A stretch of DNA of 64,000 nt from NCBI GenBank assembly GCA_965208965.1, contig OZ242384.1, forward strand, positions 1,860,001-1,924,000, given 5' to 3'. Source of the DNA: Bin5 sp965208965. Lineage in GTDB: Bacteria; Chloroflexota; Anaerolineae; Caldilineales; Caldilineaceae. This document shows positions 27,033 through 36,181 of the stretch, piece after piece (within the stretch, counting starts at the first letter, position 1; every line of letters begins with the position of its first letter). The position numbers and the translations under genes are program-made. Below the pieces are notes generated by a model. It was not told the origin of the DNA. It ran no database searches and worked only from the letters and a program-made list of their open reading frames with translations.

Positions 27033-27215
27033 TCAGTCTAAGTAGCGGTGATAAGGCTGGCAATTTAATGTTTGACAATTGAACATGGCCTCTACAACCG
27101 GGCTGCCATCCTGACGTTCAAGGGAAATATCATAAATTCCTCTCCCTCTAGCGTATCCGTATCCGCGGCGACGATAGACCTTTCGGCACCGGTGCGCAAC
27201 TATAGCTTTCCTCAC
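27033..27215 (-). CDS. Small basic protein coupled to the methylase gene
   Basis: A 60-residue frame whose GTG start overlaps the methylase stop codon as GTGA (27212-27215), a classic coupled arrangement. The product is basic (MRKAIVAHRCRKVYRRRGYGYARGRG), with a C-terminal GSPVVEAMFNCQTLNC containing two cysteines. No family is recognised. It may be a genuine third member of the restriction-modification operon or a chance frame; the overlap and the absence of another gene in this gap favour the first. Confidence 0.4.
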   Translation of the reverse strand: MRKAIVAHRCRKVYRRRGYGYARGRGIYDISLERQDGSPVVEAMFNCQTLNCQPYHRYLD

Positions 27216-30200
27216 GAAGCTTCACTCCCCTTACCATACTTAATTTCGTAGTTGATGATGAAATCCAGCTCTTCTTGTGAAAAGCGATATTCCTGGCTTA
27301 ACTTTGAATCAATCTCCGTGAAGACCTGAGAGGATCTGTCAGATTCCGATTGAGTTGCGGGAAACATAGCTTTTACTTCCGCTGGAATTCCCTTCTCTCC
27401 GGCATACTTGTTGATTGCCAGTATCCGCTGAACATAGTCGAAGATCTCTAGAGCTTCTTCTTGAGTCGTGGATAAGCCATTCATGATCAAGAGATCGGCT
27501 CTCCTCGTTATTTTAAAAGCTCCTCGATAATTGTAGTTCCCAACAAATCGTCCGGCGTTCTTCTTGAATACTAGCCACTTGTTTCGTTCGGTATGGAGGA
27601 TTCTGCCTAGCCTCGCGAGTAGCGCGAAATGTTCCGGGGGCAGATACTCCAACACAGAGAGATAATCACGGACAAGGTGTCCGGTTACATCGAATCCATC
27701 ACCTCGCACAAGCCAATACCAAAAGAAGAGTTCCCCTGCTGTAGCAGCCAATGCGCCATACCTGTCCGCGCTACCCATTAGTCTCATGTGACTAATTTTC
27801 GAGGACGTTACTTCGTCCAGAGAGATGGCGCTTAGGTTTGGTGGGTCTTCAAGGAAAACGGAAACGAAATTTCGAGCAGTTTGCGAAAACCCCAATGTGT
27901 GTTTCCCCTTGCCGGAGCCAATGACAGTTCTGACCTTCATATGACTTGAAGAGAGAATTGCATTCAACGCGGCTTCTTGAAAGCTACAGGAAATCTTGGG
28001 TAGTCCCGATGCACCAATATCTAGACATTTTCCTATCGAAACGTACGACAGATTTGGTAAGAGATGTTTTCGACGAACGGCGCGCCATCGGTACATAGGA
28101 GCGACAAACGTCTCAGATGAAACGTGGCTGCCAATCCAGATCGTGCAACGTTGGCTGACACCCGCAAACAATGCTGCCGGAATGTTGTCGTAAGACGAAA
28201 ACCAAGCCCCTCCCCAACCGCACAGCTCTTGGCGAACAGTTTTGAAGCCACCACTAAAGGTGATGGATAGGGGAATAATCATCCCGGATCGTCCGCCGCG
28301 TTTCGTGAGTTCCAGAGACTTCAGCAGAATATGACCGTATATGTCGGGAATTTTTGTGTCTGACGGTCCCAGTATTCTGTACGGGATCTTCTTCTTCGAA
28401 ACATACGGCGGATTGCCGATGATTACATCGAAGCCGCCGTTGCGCATGATACCGTAGAACTCGACGAACCAGTGGAAGGGCTGGTGGCTGCTACTCCACC
28501 GGGCGTAGGCCTCTTCATCGCCCTCTCTAATGGCATACTCTAAAGCCAGATAGCGGTCCAGTTCCGCGCGCAGCGCGGCCAGCCTTTTCTGCAGATCTTG
28601 TTTGCCCTCAGCATGTTTAGAGGCGTCCATTCCGTGATCGGTCTGCATCTTACGGAAGTTGGAAAAGGCGCGGGCGGCAAGTTTGGCATCCTCGTCGATG
28701 CGATCCAATTTGGTTTCATCGTCCGCGTAGAGCATTCTGCCTTGTCCGACCTGTATCTTGCTGGATTGTGCGACCGGTGTAAATACTGCGGCCTTCCTTA
28801 TCTCCTGTAGCGTCGTGAAGCCGACGAGTGTGTTGCCGGCGCGCATGTTAAAGTCGATGTCGGGAAGGGGTTCGATCTGGTCGTAGGTTTCTAGCTGGGC
28901 GACGAGTTTGAGGAAGAGGCGCAGCTTGCAGATCTCTACGGCCTCTTCCATGATGTCGACGCCGTAGAGGTTGTTGATAATGATTGACTTGAGGATGAAG
29001 TAGGGCTCGCTGGCGTGCTCGGAAACGTGGTCCAGAATCTTGCGGAAGTCGCTCAGTTTCTGAGGACTGTGGGGGCGTTGTGAGCGTTCAAGGTCATCGA
29101 GAAAACCTTCCATGGCTTCGAGGCAGGCGGAGTAGAGGGGTTCGAGGATGTTGAGGGCGGCGAAGAGGAAGGCGCCGGAGCCACAGGTGGGGTCGAGCAC
29201 AGAAACGTCCACGATGGCTTTCCAGAAGGCGCGCACCAGTTCGGGCCCATCAGCTATTGCGATTACGTCCTGGGCGAACTTTTCGATGTTGAGGTTGTAG
29301 GTGATGAAGTCGTTGATCGACGTTACCTCGCCGGCCTCCAGCTTGGCACAGATTTCTCCGTAGCGGCGGCGGCGGGCGACGTGCTCGCGCCAGGTCTCGG
29401 TAGGGAGGGCATATGCGTCCGGGGCCAGTTCATTCCAGCCGCCGCGTTGGGCGACGTTGTCGAGGCCGGCGGCGATATTTTCCGGCAACTCCTGCTTGGT
29501 ATTCAGTTTCACGTTGTTGTGGATGTCATAGGTGATGCCGTGTCGGACGGCTTCATAAAAGTAGCTGTCGGGGTCTTCCTGCAGCAGCCGCCATACACCG
29601 CCGCCTGGTTGGAAGGCGATGGGGCACCCTTTCTGCGCCCGATCAAAGAGAAATGGGATGATGGTGTTGCGGCTGATGTAGCCGGTGATGTCCTCCTTAG
29701 TGTAGTAGGCGCCCATCTGCTTCTGGTTGATGTACTTTTCGAAGATATAGCCGAGCACGTCGGGGTTGATCTCGTTGTCGTTGCGCAGCGGGCGGTCATC
29801 GAGATGCCACTGATAGGCGTCGAAGAAGGCAAAGATCTTCTCGAATGCTTCGTCTGGAATGGAGATGTCTGGGTAGTCGTGCTCCAGATCGTGGACGTCA
29901 AAAAGGCCGCCATTGAGGTAGGGGACTTGGCCAAGTTCTGCTACCAATTCCGCATCACGTTCGGTTTCTGGCGCACCCAACCCCTCATGGAACAGTCTCA
30001 ACAAGAAAAGACGGTAGAAGCCGTCGAACCTGTCGGCTCCGTGCTGTTGGCGCACAGTACGGAGGCGAACACGCAGGTAATTGGTGTTATTGTCGAGAAA
30101 GCCGCGTTTCTGGATGAAATAGATGAACATCATGCGATTGAGCATCAGCGAAGCGTACCATTCGCGGTCGGCTACTTTCTCTACACCCTGAATGAAGAGG

Positions 30201-30742
30201 AGAAAGTCCTGATGCTCGTTTTTAAAACGATCATAGAATTTCTTGGTCACCTTTTCGACGTCGAAGGCAGCGAGCACGTGGCCGGTGACGTCCACGATCG
30301 AGAGGTCGGCCTCGTCTTCGAGCGTAAAGACAATTCTCTCCAGCTTCTGGATGAGGGGTTCTCCGCTCTGGTCGGACCGATAGATATGCGTGCGCGGGCG
30401 GTCCGGCCTGCCCGGCTCGCGTTTGACCCAGAGCCAGTACAACGTGCCGCGGTCGTCGGTAGCGAAGATGATGATATGTTCGCGCACCTGCTTGGCGATC
30501 ATTTTTTCGATCTGCTGGCGCGTAGGATGGTCGGGAATCTCTTCGCCGGGCTGGGCGAGATACTGGTAGGCGACCATGCCGCGCTTGTGGGCAATGGCCT
30601 GGAGGGCGTAAGCGCGATCTTTCACGGTAACTTCGGTGTCGCTGCCGCCGTGGTCCCAGCCAAGCTCCTGTGTAAAGAGGGAGCGCAGGTCGAAGTCATC
30701 CAGGTATTGTTTGACTCTAGCGCGGTCGAGGGGGTTTGGCAT
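27212..30742 (-). CDS. Eco57I-type N6-adenine DNA methylase of a restriction-modification pair
   Basis: A 1,176-residue protein with an N-terminal helical region (a nuclease role is possible but no motif is clear). The SAM-binding motif I DPTCGSGAFLFAA lies near residue 517 and the catalytic motif IV DVIIGNPPYVSKKK near residue 776, marking a gamma-class adenine methylase. The C-terminal 300 residues (AWFSSYDNIPAALFAGVSQRCTIWIG and onward) form the target-recognition part seen in Eco57I and PglX-like enzymes. It begins 2 nt after the stop of the PLD-helicase gene, so the two are one operon. The methylase should protect host sites from the partner; the site itself cannot be read. Confidence 0.82.
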   Translation of the reverse strand: MPNPLDRARVKQYLDDFDLRSLFTQELGWDHGGSDTEVTVKDRAYALQAIAHKRGMVAYQYLAQPGEEIPDHPTRQQIEKMIAKQVREHIIIFATDDRGTLYWLWVKREPGRPDRPRTHIYRSDQSGEPLIQKLERIVFTLEDEADLSIVDVTGHVLAAFDVEKVTKKFYDRFKNEHQDFLLFIQGVEKVADREWYASLMLNRMMFIYFIQKRGFLDNNTNYLRVRLRTVRQQHGADRFDGFYRLFLLRLFHEGLGAPETERDAELVAELGQVPYLNGGLFDVHDLEHDYPDISIPDEAFEKIFAFFDAYQWHLDDRPLRNDNEINPDVLGYIFEKYINQKQMGAYYTKEDITGYISRNTIIPFLFDRAQKGCPIAFQPGGGVWRLLQEDPDSYFYEAVRHGITYDIHNNVKLNTKQELPENIAAGLDNVAQRGGWNELAPDAYALPTETWREHVARRRRYGEICAKLEAGEVTSINDFITYNLNIEKFAQDVIAIADGPELVRAFWKAIVDVSVLDPTCGSGAFLFAALNILEPLYSACLEAMEGFLDDLERSQRPHSPQKLSDFRKILDHVSEHASEPYFILKSIIINNLYGVDIMEEAVEICKLRLFLKLVAQLETYDQIEPLPDIDFNMRAGNTLVGFTTLQEIRKAAVFTPVAQSSKIQVGQGRMLYADDETKLDRIDEDAKLAARAFSNFRKMQTDHGMDASKHAEGKQDLQKRLAALRAELDRYLALEYAIREGDEEAYARWSSSHQPFHWFVEFYGIMRNGGFDVIIGNPPYVSKKKIPYRILGPSDTKIPDIYGHILLKSLELTKRGGRSGMIIPLSITFSGGFKTVRQELCGWGGAWFSSYDNIPAALFAGVSQRCTIWIGSHVSSETFVAPMYRWRAVRRKHLLPNLSYVSIGKCLDIGASGLPKISCSFQEAALNAILSSSHMKVRTVIGSGKGKHTLGFSQTARNFVSVFLEDPPNLSAISLDEVTSSKISHMRLMGSADRYGALAATAGELFFWYWLVRGDGFDVTGHLVRDYLSVLEYLPPEHFALLARLGRILHTERNKWLVFKKNAGRFVGNYNYRGAFKITRRADLLIMNGLSTTQEEALEIFDYVQRILAINKYAGEKGIPAEVKAMFPATQSESDRSSQVFTEIDSKLSQEYRFSQEELDFIINYEIKYGKGSEAS

Positions 30743-30744
30743 GG

Positions 30745-33700
30745 TCAGTCTTCCTCCGGTCCGATGAGGCCGAGTGAACAGATGATACGGGGTTCGCGGC
30801 GCTCCTGTTCGCCGTGAACGATACAGAGGCGGTCGTCCTCGCGCATTTCGATGACGAGGCCGGCGAGGTCCTCGTCGGCGATGCCACTGCGCAGCTGGCG
30901 GTTCAGGGTATCAGTGGCTGTCTGGCGCAGGGGATGGCGGTAGATGTCGTCAATGGCGCGGCGGAGGGGATCCGAGTCGAAGATTGTACCCTTGACTTTC
31001 TCAGTGTAGTTCTTCAGACGTTCATAGGTACGGAAGCGGGCGCCGGAGGGACGGCCCAGCTGTCCGCCGACCTGTTTGTCGTGGCTGGCGACGCTCTGCG
31101 CGGCCTGGCGGACGAGCGCGTGGTGCGTTTCATGGCGGGGCAGGGCGGGCGTGTCGGGTTGGCATTGGGCGGCGCGCAGGATGTCGAACTGGCTCTCGGT
31201 TACGCTGCGGCCTTCGCGGTCTAGCCAGACGAGGGCATCGTTGTCCTGGGCGGTGCGCAAGTAGACGAGCGCGCCGTCGGGCCGCGGGGGCGCGGTCTGG
31301 TTGGCCTTTGAAGAGTGGACGACGGCGGGCATCTCTTCGATCGCCTTCTTGAGGGCGGGGTTGCCGTCGGTGGCGTTGTTCCAGATCTGGTAGGCGAAAG
31401 AGGCGAGATCGACCTCGGCGTCGTCGTCGCCGTCGAGGATGCCGGCCTGTTCGTTGTAGAGGTCGTGGACGGCGCGGGTATCTTCGTCCTCGAAGAAGGC
31501 TTCGTCGGTGCCGACGACTTCGGCGTTTTCGTTGAGCCGCGTGCGTACGCGGGCGCGGAGGCGGATCAGGCGTTCGATGCCCTCGGCGGGAAGGAAGGAG
31601 TAGCAGAGGATATCGCGCGCCTGCTGGCCGATTCGGTCGACGCGGCCGGCGCGTTGGATGAGACGGATGATGGCCCAGGGCAGGTCATAGTTAACAACGA
31701 TGGCACAGTCCTGGAGATTCTGGCCTTCGCTGAGCACGTCGGTGGAGATAAGAACTCGCAACTCCTGCTCGGGCGAAACCTGGGCACGCTTGCCGTTGGC
31801 AACGGGGCTGAAGCGCCAAGCCAGCTGCGTGGGGTCGTTTGAGCTGCCGGTCACGGCGACCAGTTGCTCAATGCCGGCGGCGTTGAGTTGCTCTTCAAGA
31901 TATTGGACGGTGTCGGCGAACTGGGTGAAGACGAGGACCTTTTCGCCGGGGTGGGCGTCGACAAGAATCTGCCGCAGCGCGGCGAGTTTGGCGTCCTGGG
32001 CCGGGTCCCACCGGCCGAACCTTACGAGGATGGCGCGCAGGGAGCTGGCGTCGGAGAGCAGATGTTGGTACAGGTCCTCGACAAAGAGATGGGGGCTGAG
32101 CCAGCGGAAGCGGCGACGGTAGCGTGATGCGAAATTGTCGTAGACCTGGCCGGCGCGCTGGCGGAAACCGGCTTCGGTGCGCAGGAAGGGGAATGCGTCC
32201 GGCTCCACCGGGGCGTCCTCCTCTTCCTGGTCGAAGATATCGCTGACGGCGGCGTCTGCGTCCTCATCGTAGGACTGGGTATCCAACATGCCGGCGTCGG
32301 TGGCGCCGATGGGAAGGGGCTTGCCGGTCTCAATGGCATGGAGGAAGACGAAGTTACGCAGTATATGGCGCTCGAGCGAGAGCAGAAAGGCATGGCCGCT
32401 GCTCTCCATGCGTTTGAGCAGGTTGGTGCGGCAGAAGCCCATGAGACGCTTGCCGGCGCGGGAGAGGTCGTCCAGAACCTGGGTTTCGGTTTGCGTCGGC
32501 GGAACGCCGGGCGAGTCTGCGACATAGTTGCCGAGGCCGTAGCGGGGCAGTTCGAGGGCGTTAATGGCGGCGACCACGTCATCGGCGAAGAGACGGGCGT
32601 ACTGGTCATCGATCTCGAAAGAGGCAGTGCGGGGCACGCGCACGGGAAAGTAGGAGGGCGTGCCGTCCTCGAAGGTGAGATATTTGCGCCCGTCGTCCGG
32701 GTCGGCCTGGGCGTAGTTCTGCTGGATAAAGCTGCGGGTACGGCGGACGAGGTAGAGGCGCATCAGCTCGCGCCAGTCGTTGGCGTGCTCGGACTGTTCG
32801 AAGGCTGCGAGTGAGCGGAGCGGGGCCTGGTGGCGGCGGATGAATTCGGTTTCACCGATGTCAGCCAGCAGGCGATCCGGGCGAATGCCGAGGTCCTCTT
32901 CTTCCGGCACGAAGAGACGGAGCTGGCTGGATAAGTCCTGATAGGTCTTGTTGTAGGGCGTGGCGGAGAGGAGGATGCATCTGCAGTCGTTCTCGCGGAT
33001 GTACTCGTGAATGGCGCGGTAGGTGCGGCCTTCGCGGTTGCGCAGGTTGTGGCTCTCGTCGATGACGAGGAGGCGGTAGCGGCGCATATTGGGCAGTTCG
33101 CGGATGGCGCGGCTGATGGAGAGCACGCGGGCGCGCAGGCGGTACTGGTCGCGGTAGTTCTCCCACATGGAGACGAGATTCTTGGGGCAGATGATGAGTG
33201 TTTCGAGGCCCTGGTCGTCCTCAAATATGCGGGCGAGGGCGGTGGCCATCAGGGTTTTGCCGAGTCCGACGACATCGCCGATGAGGACGCCGCCGCGCTT
33301 GTTGAGGTGATGGGCTGCGATCTTGACGGCGGCGGTCTGAAAGTCGAGCAGGGTGTTGCCGAAGTCGGAGGGGATGCGGAAATCGGTTAGGCCGGCGCGC
33401 GCCTCCTGGGACAGATGGTAGGCGATCTTGACGTAGATGTGGTACGGGTCGATCAGTTCTTCGCGCGCCCAGCTATCGTCGATGATAGCGGCGAGCTCTG
33501 CTGAGATGTCGATGCACCAGCGGTCGTTCCAGCGCTTTTCGAACCAGACGGCGAGCTTGCTACAGGCGTCGTGGTCGAGGACATCTACGTTGAGTTCGCC
33601 CTGATTGGAGAGGCCGGCCTGGGTGAGGTTGCTGCTGCCGAGGTAGCCGACGATGGGATTGATGGGATCTTCGCGGTGCAGCAGGTAGAGCTTGGCATGG

Positions 33701-34113
33701 AGCGGGTGGGCAAGGAAGAGTTTGACGACGACCTTGCCTGCCTTGAGCTGCTTTGAAAGACGGCGCAGGCCGGCCTCATCCCGATTCGTGGGGGCGCCGA
33801 AGGTGAGTTGCTCACGAAACTCCCCGGCCAGTCTGTTTTTGAGACGCAGGGCGGCCTGGTTGTCGAGCTGGTCTTCGGCCGGGGTCAGGCTGCGGGCGCG
33901 GCGCAGTTCCTCGTGGGGCAGGTTCTGCATTCCGACGAGGAGGCGGCAGCAGTTGCCTTCGCCGCCCGGCCAGTCTTCGATGTGCTTGTCGATAGAGCGC
34001 CAGCCGCGCAGGTTGAAGTAGCCGACGCAGAAGTCGGCGCGATGGGCGTGTTGGAGGGTCTCGGTCAGGGCGTCGCGGAGGTCGTTTTCAATGTTGTCGA
34101 AGATGCGGGGCAT
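30745..34113 (-). CDS. PLD-nuclease/SNF2-type helicase of a restriction-modification pair
   Basis: A 1,122-residue protein. The N-terminal 230 residues are a phospholipase-D fold with HAKLYLLHREDPINPIVGYLGSSNLTQ near residue 139, the HxK...GSSN pattern of PLD-type nucleases. A superfamily 2 helicase follows: Walker A GDVVGLGKT near 284, DESHNLRN near 351, SATPYNKT near 388, and the C-terminal motor with ISTDVLSEGQNLQ and IQRAGRVDRIGQ near 795-825. An acidic linker (DEDADAAVSDIFDQEEEDAPVEPD) lies between the lobes. Similar helicases are paired with adenine methylases in several restriction and DISARM/BREX-like systems. No drmA, drmB, brxC or pglZ gene is present here, so it is probably a two-gene restriction system. 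Confidence 0.8.
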   Translation of the reverse strand: MPRIFDNIENDLRDALTETLQHAHRADFCVGYFNLRGWRSIDKHIEDWPGGEGNCCRLLVGMQNLPHEELRRARSLTPAEDQLDNQAALRLKNRLAGEFREQLTFGAPTNRDEAGLRRLSKQLKAGKVVVKLFLAHPLHAKLYLLHREDPINPIVGYLGSSNLTQAGLSNQGELNVDVLDHDACSKLAVWFEKRWNDRWCIDISAELAAIIDDSWAREELIDPYHIYVKIAYHLSQEARAGLTDFRIPSDFGNTLLDFQTAAVKIAAHHLNKRGGVLIGDVVGLGKTLMATALARIFEDDQGLETLIICPKNLVSMWENYRDQYRLRARVLSISRAIRELPNMRRYRLLVIDESHNLRNREGRTYRAIHEYIRENDCRCILLSATPYNKTYQDLSSQLRLFVPEEEDLGIRPDRLLADIGETEFIRRHQAPLRSLAAFEQSEHANDWRELMRLYLVRRTRSFIQQNYAQADPDDGRKYLTFEDGTPSYFPVRVPRTASFEIDDQYARLFADDVVAAINALELPRYGLGNYVADSPGVPPTQTETQVLDDLSRAGKRLMGFCRTNLLKRMESSGHAFLLSLERHILRNFVFLHAIETGKPLPIGATDAGMLDTQSYDEDADAAVSDIFDQEEEDAPVEPDAFPFLRTEAGFRQRAGQVYDNFASRYRRRFRWLSPHLFVEDLYQHLLSDASSLRAILVRFGRWDPAQDAKLAALRQILVDAHPGEKVLVFTQFADTVQYLEEQLNAAGIEQLVAVTGSSNDPTQLAWRFSPVANGKRAQVSPEQELRVLISTDVLSEGQNLQDCAIVVNYDLPWAIIRLIQRAGRVDRIGQQARDILCYSFLPAEGIERLIRLRARVRTRLNENAEVVGTDEAFFEDEDTRAVHDLYNEQAGILDGDDDAEVDLASFAYQIWNNATDGNPALKKAIEEMPAVVHSSKANQTAPPRPDGALVYLRTAQDNDALVWLDREGRSVTESQFDILRAAQCQPDTPALPRHETHHALVRQAAQSVASHDKQVGGQLGRPSGARFRTYERLKNYTEKVKGTIFDSDPLRRAIDDIYRHPLRQTATDTLNRQLRSGIADEDLAGLVIEMREDDRLCIVHGEQERREPRIICSLGLIGPEED

Positions 34114-34261
34114 CGGGGGAACTGTTCCTCTTTTGGTAGGCGGCGTTTTTCGGCTTGGCGCCTGTTTTCGGATGGCCTCCTCGGATTAGGTAAGGGGGAA
34201 TTATCGCGCATGAAGGCTGATTTTGCCAGTGGAATGGGGGAGGAGGCAGGGCACTCGCATC

Positions 34262-34630
34262 TTATTGGGAGAGAACTTTCAGGAGATAGTCAGTTTTCCA
34301 TCCGGCTCGTTTCCGTTTGGCAGCCATACCGATTTGGGCGCTTTTCTCTCTGCGTAGGAGGTTGAGAGCCAGACGGCGCATGATGGCCAGGTTGTGCTGT
34401 GCATGGCCCTGACGGATGCGACTGTCGTCTTCACGAAAGGCGACATCCAAAACCCAATGGACAGAGTTCTCGATGCTCCAGTGGCTGCGGGTGGCGCCCA
34501 GGAGCAATTTGGCATCGGGAGACAGGCTGGAGATGAAGTATCGAGTTGCGTACGAACTGCTTTCTGGCAGTTGCCGTTTAGCTTCGATCATGACCAGGCT
34601 TTGCAGTTGTGACCACTCCTGGTCAGGTCT
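34262..34630 (-). pseudogene. ISAs1-family transposase relic (C-terminal piece)
   Basis: The minus-strand frame, including codons upstream of the first ATG, reads QEWSQLQSLVMIEAKRQ, YATRYFISSL, SHWSIENSVHWVLDVAFREDDSRIRQGHA and LNLLRREKSA, the conserved C-terminal third of ISAs1 transposases with the catalytic glutamate in WSIENSVHWVLD. The N-terminal two thirds and both ends of the element are missing. It marks the right border of the accessory island next to the PLD-helicase gene. Confidence 0.8.
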
Positions 34631-34819
34631 CCTACTGGAGGGCGTGGATCAGTGCGGTAACTCGGCGGGCTGCATGTCGGTGGATTTGTCGGTGCGGCCG
34701 TTGGTGTGTGTGGACGAGTTGGGGGCCGATTTTTGTGATCGTTGAGAGACAGATTAGGCTGGATTGTGCAGGCCATGTCAAGGAATTGGGAGTCAGTCAG
34801 AGTGAGGAGCAATGGGGCT

Positions 34820-36064
34820 ATGAAGGCAATTAACAATCGGGGGTGGGCGCTGCTGTGCTGGTTTGGGCTGGTTTTGGGGCTGGCGCTGGGCGGGGCGTGT
34901 GTGCCGGTGAGCCCTCTGGGGACGGTTGTGGTCGGGCCGGGCGAGGCGATTGAACTACGGTCGGTGGAGGCGTTGACAGGACTTGGCGAGCTGGGGATTC
35001 CGCGGCAGCGGGCGGTGGCGATGGCGATTGCGGATTACGGGCCGATCAAGGGGCACAGGGTGTCGATGGGCGCGGGTGTGGATACGCAGTGCACGGCGGC
35101 AGGGGGCGCGGCGGCGGCCGAGACGGTTGTGGGCGACCGGCGCGTGGTGGGCATTATCGGCACGTCCTGCTCGGTGGCGGCGATTGAGGCTGCGCCGATC
35201 GTGAGCGAGGCGGGGCTGGTGATGATCTCTTCGTCGAATACGGCGCCTTCGCTGACGTCGGACCTGCGGGGCAGGGCCGGAGCCAACTATCATGCGGGCT
35301 TCTACCGGGTGTCGAGCAACGACCTGTACCAGGGACAGGCGATTGCCGAGTTCGCGTACGGTGAGCTTGGCCTGCGCAGGATGGCGGCGATGCATGACGG
35401 CGACCCGTATACATCGGGGCTCACGGGCGCGTTTCTGGCGGCGTTCGAGGCGCTGGGAGGCGCGGTGACGGAGGTGGCGGTGGTGAGCAAGGGAGAGACT
35501 GACATGACGCCGGTGCTGACGCGGGTCGCGGCAGACGAGCCCGAAGGGCTGGTTTTTCTGCTCTTTCCCGAGGAAGCGGGTCATGTGGCGCGCCAGATCG
35601 TGGAGGTGGAAGGGCTCAGAGAGGCGGTGTTAATCACGGGCGTGTCGTTGATGTTCACGGAGCTGGCGTCGGTGGACGTGTATCTGGCGGGGTTGGAGTT
35701 CAGTTTTGGGGAGAGTGTGAACGAGGCGACGGGCCGGAGCGGGGATGATGTGTACGCGGCCTATGCGGCGCGGTACGGTGACGGCGCGAATCCGGCGTAT
35801 GTGGCGCAGGCTTATGATGCGACGACGCTGCTGCTGCGGGCGGTTGAGGAGGTGGCGGTGGCGGTTGGGGAGACGCTTTATATCGACCGGGCGCGGTTGC
35901 GGGAGGCGCTGACGGATACGGCCGGCTTTGCGGGGATTACCGGCTCTATTTCGTGTGACGGTTTTGGCGATTGCGGGACGGGGCGGATACATATTTCGCA
36001 CTATACGGACCCTTCGGTTGGGGATATTGCGGAGGTGCCGGTGGTGTTCAGGTACGAACCGTAG
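34820..36064 (+). CDS. Branched-chain-type ABC substrate-binding lipoprotein, paralogue 1
   Basis: The ATG at 34820, behind GAGGAGC, is chosen over an upstream frame start at 34742 because it gives a proper lipoprotein signal (MKAINNRGWALLCWFGLVLGLALGGAC, lipobox GGAC). The mature 390 residues have the type I periplasmic-binding fold: AVAMAIADYGPIKGHRVSM, AAAAETVVGDRRVVGIIGTSCS, APSLTSDLRG, MAAMHDGDPYTSGLTGAF and YDATTLLLRAVEEVA. Members bind amino acids or similar ligands for Liv-type importers. No permease or ATPase is near. It is about 60% similar by eye to the products at 42195 and 43457. Confidence 0.85.
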   Translation: MKAINNRGWALLCWFGLVLGLALGGACVPVSPLGTVVVGPGEAIELRSVEALTGLGELGIPRQRAVAMAIADYGPIKGHRVSMGAGVDTQCTAAGGAAAAETVVGDRRVVGIIGTSCSVAAIEAAPIVSEAGLVMISSSNTAPSLTSDLRGRAGANYHAGFYRVSSNDLYQGQAIAEFAYGELGLRRMAAMHDGDPYTSGLTGAFLAAFEALGGAVTEVAVVSKGETDMTPVLTRVAADEPEGLVFLLFPEEAGHVARQIVEVEGLREAVLITGVSLMFTELASVDVYLAGLEFSFGESVNEATGRSGDDVYAAYAARYGDGANPAYVAQAYDATTLLLRAVEEVAVAVGETLYIDRARLREALTDTAGFAGITGSISCDGFGDCGTGRIHISHYTDPSVGDIAEVPVVFRYEP

Positions 36065-36181
36065 GGGCAGTGGTTAGGGGTCAGTTTATGGTGGGTGGGG
36101 CGGGGTGTGGGGTAGGGAGGCTTGCGATCCCGGTGTACGGTGTTCGTGAGGGTTCGCGGTACATTAGGGCGTTGCAGTCGT

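Noticed and set aside
29381..30817. Plus-strand frame of 478 codons opposite the methylase
   Set aside because: Antisense of a clearly real methylase; composition is valine/glycine/aspartate-rich as in other shadows.
27212..34113. DISARM or BREX system
   Set aside because: Only a methylase and a helicase are present; drmA, drmB, drmC, brxC and pglZ are all absent.
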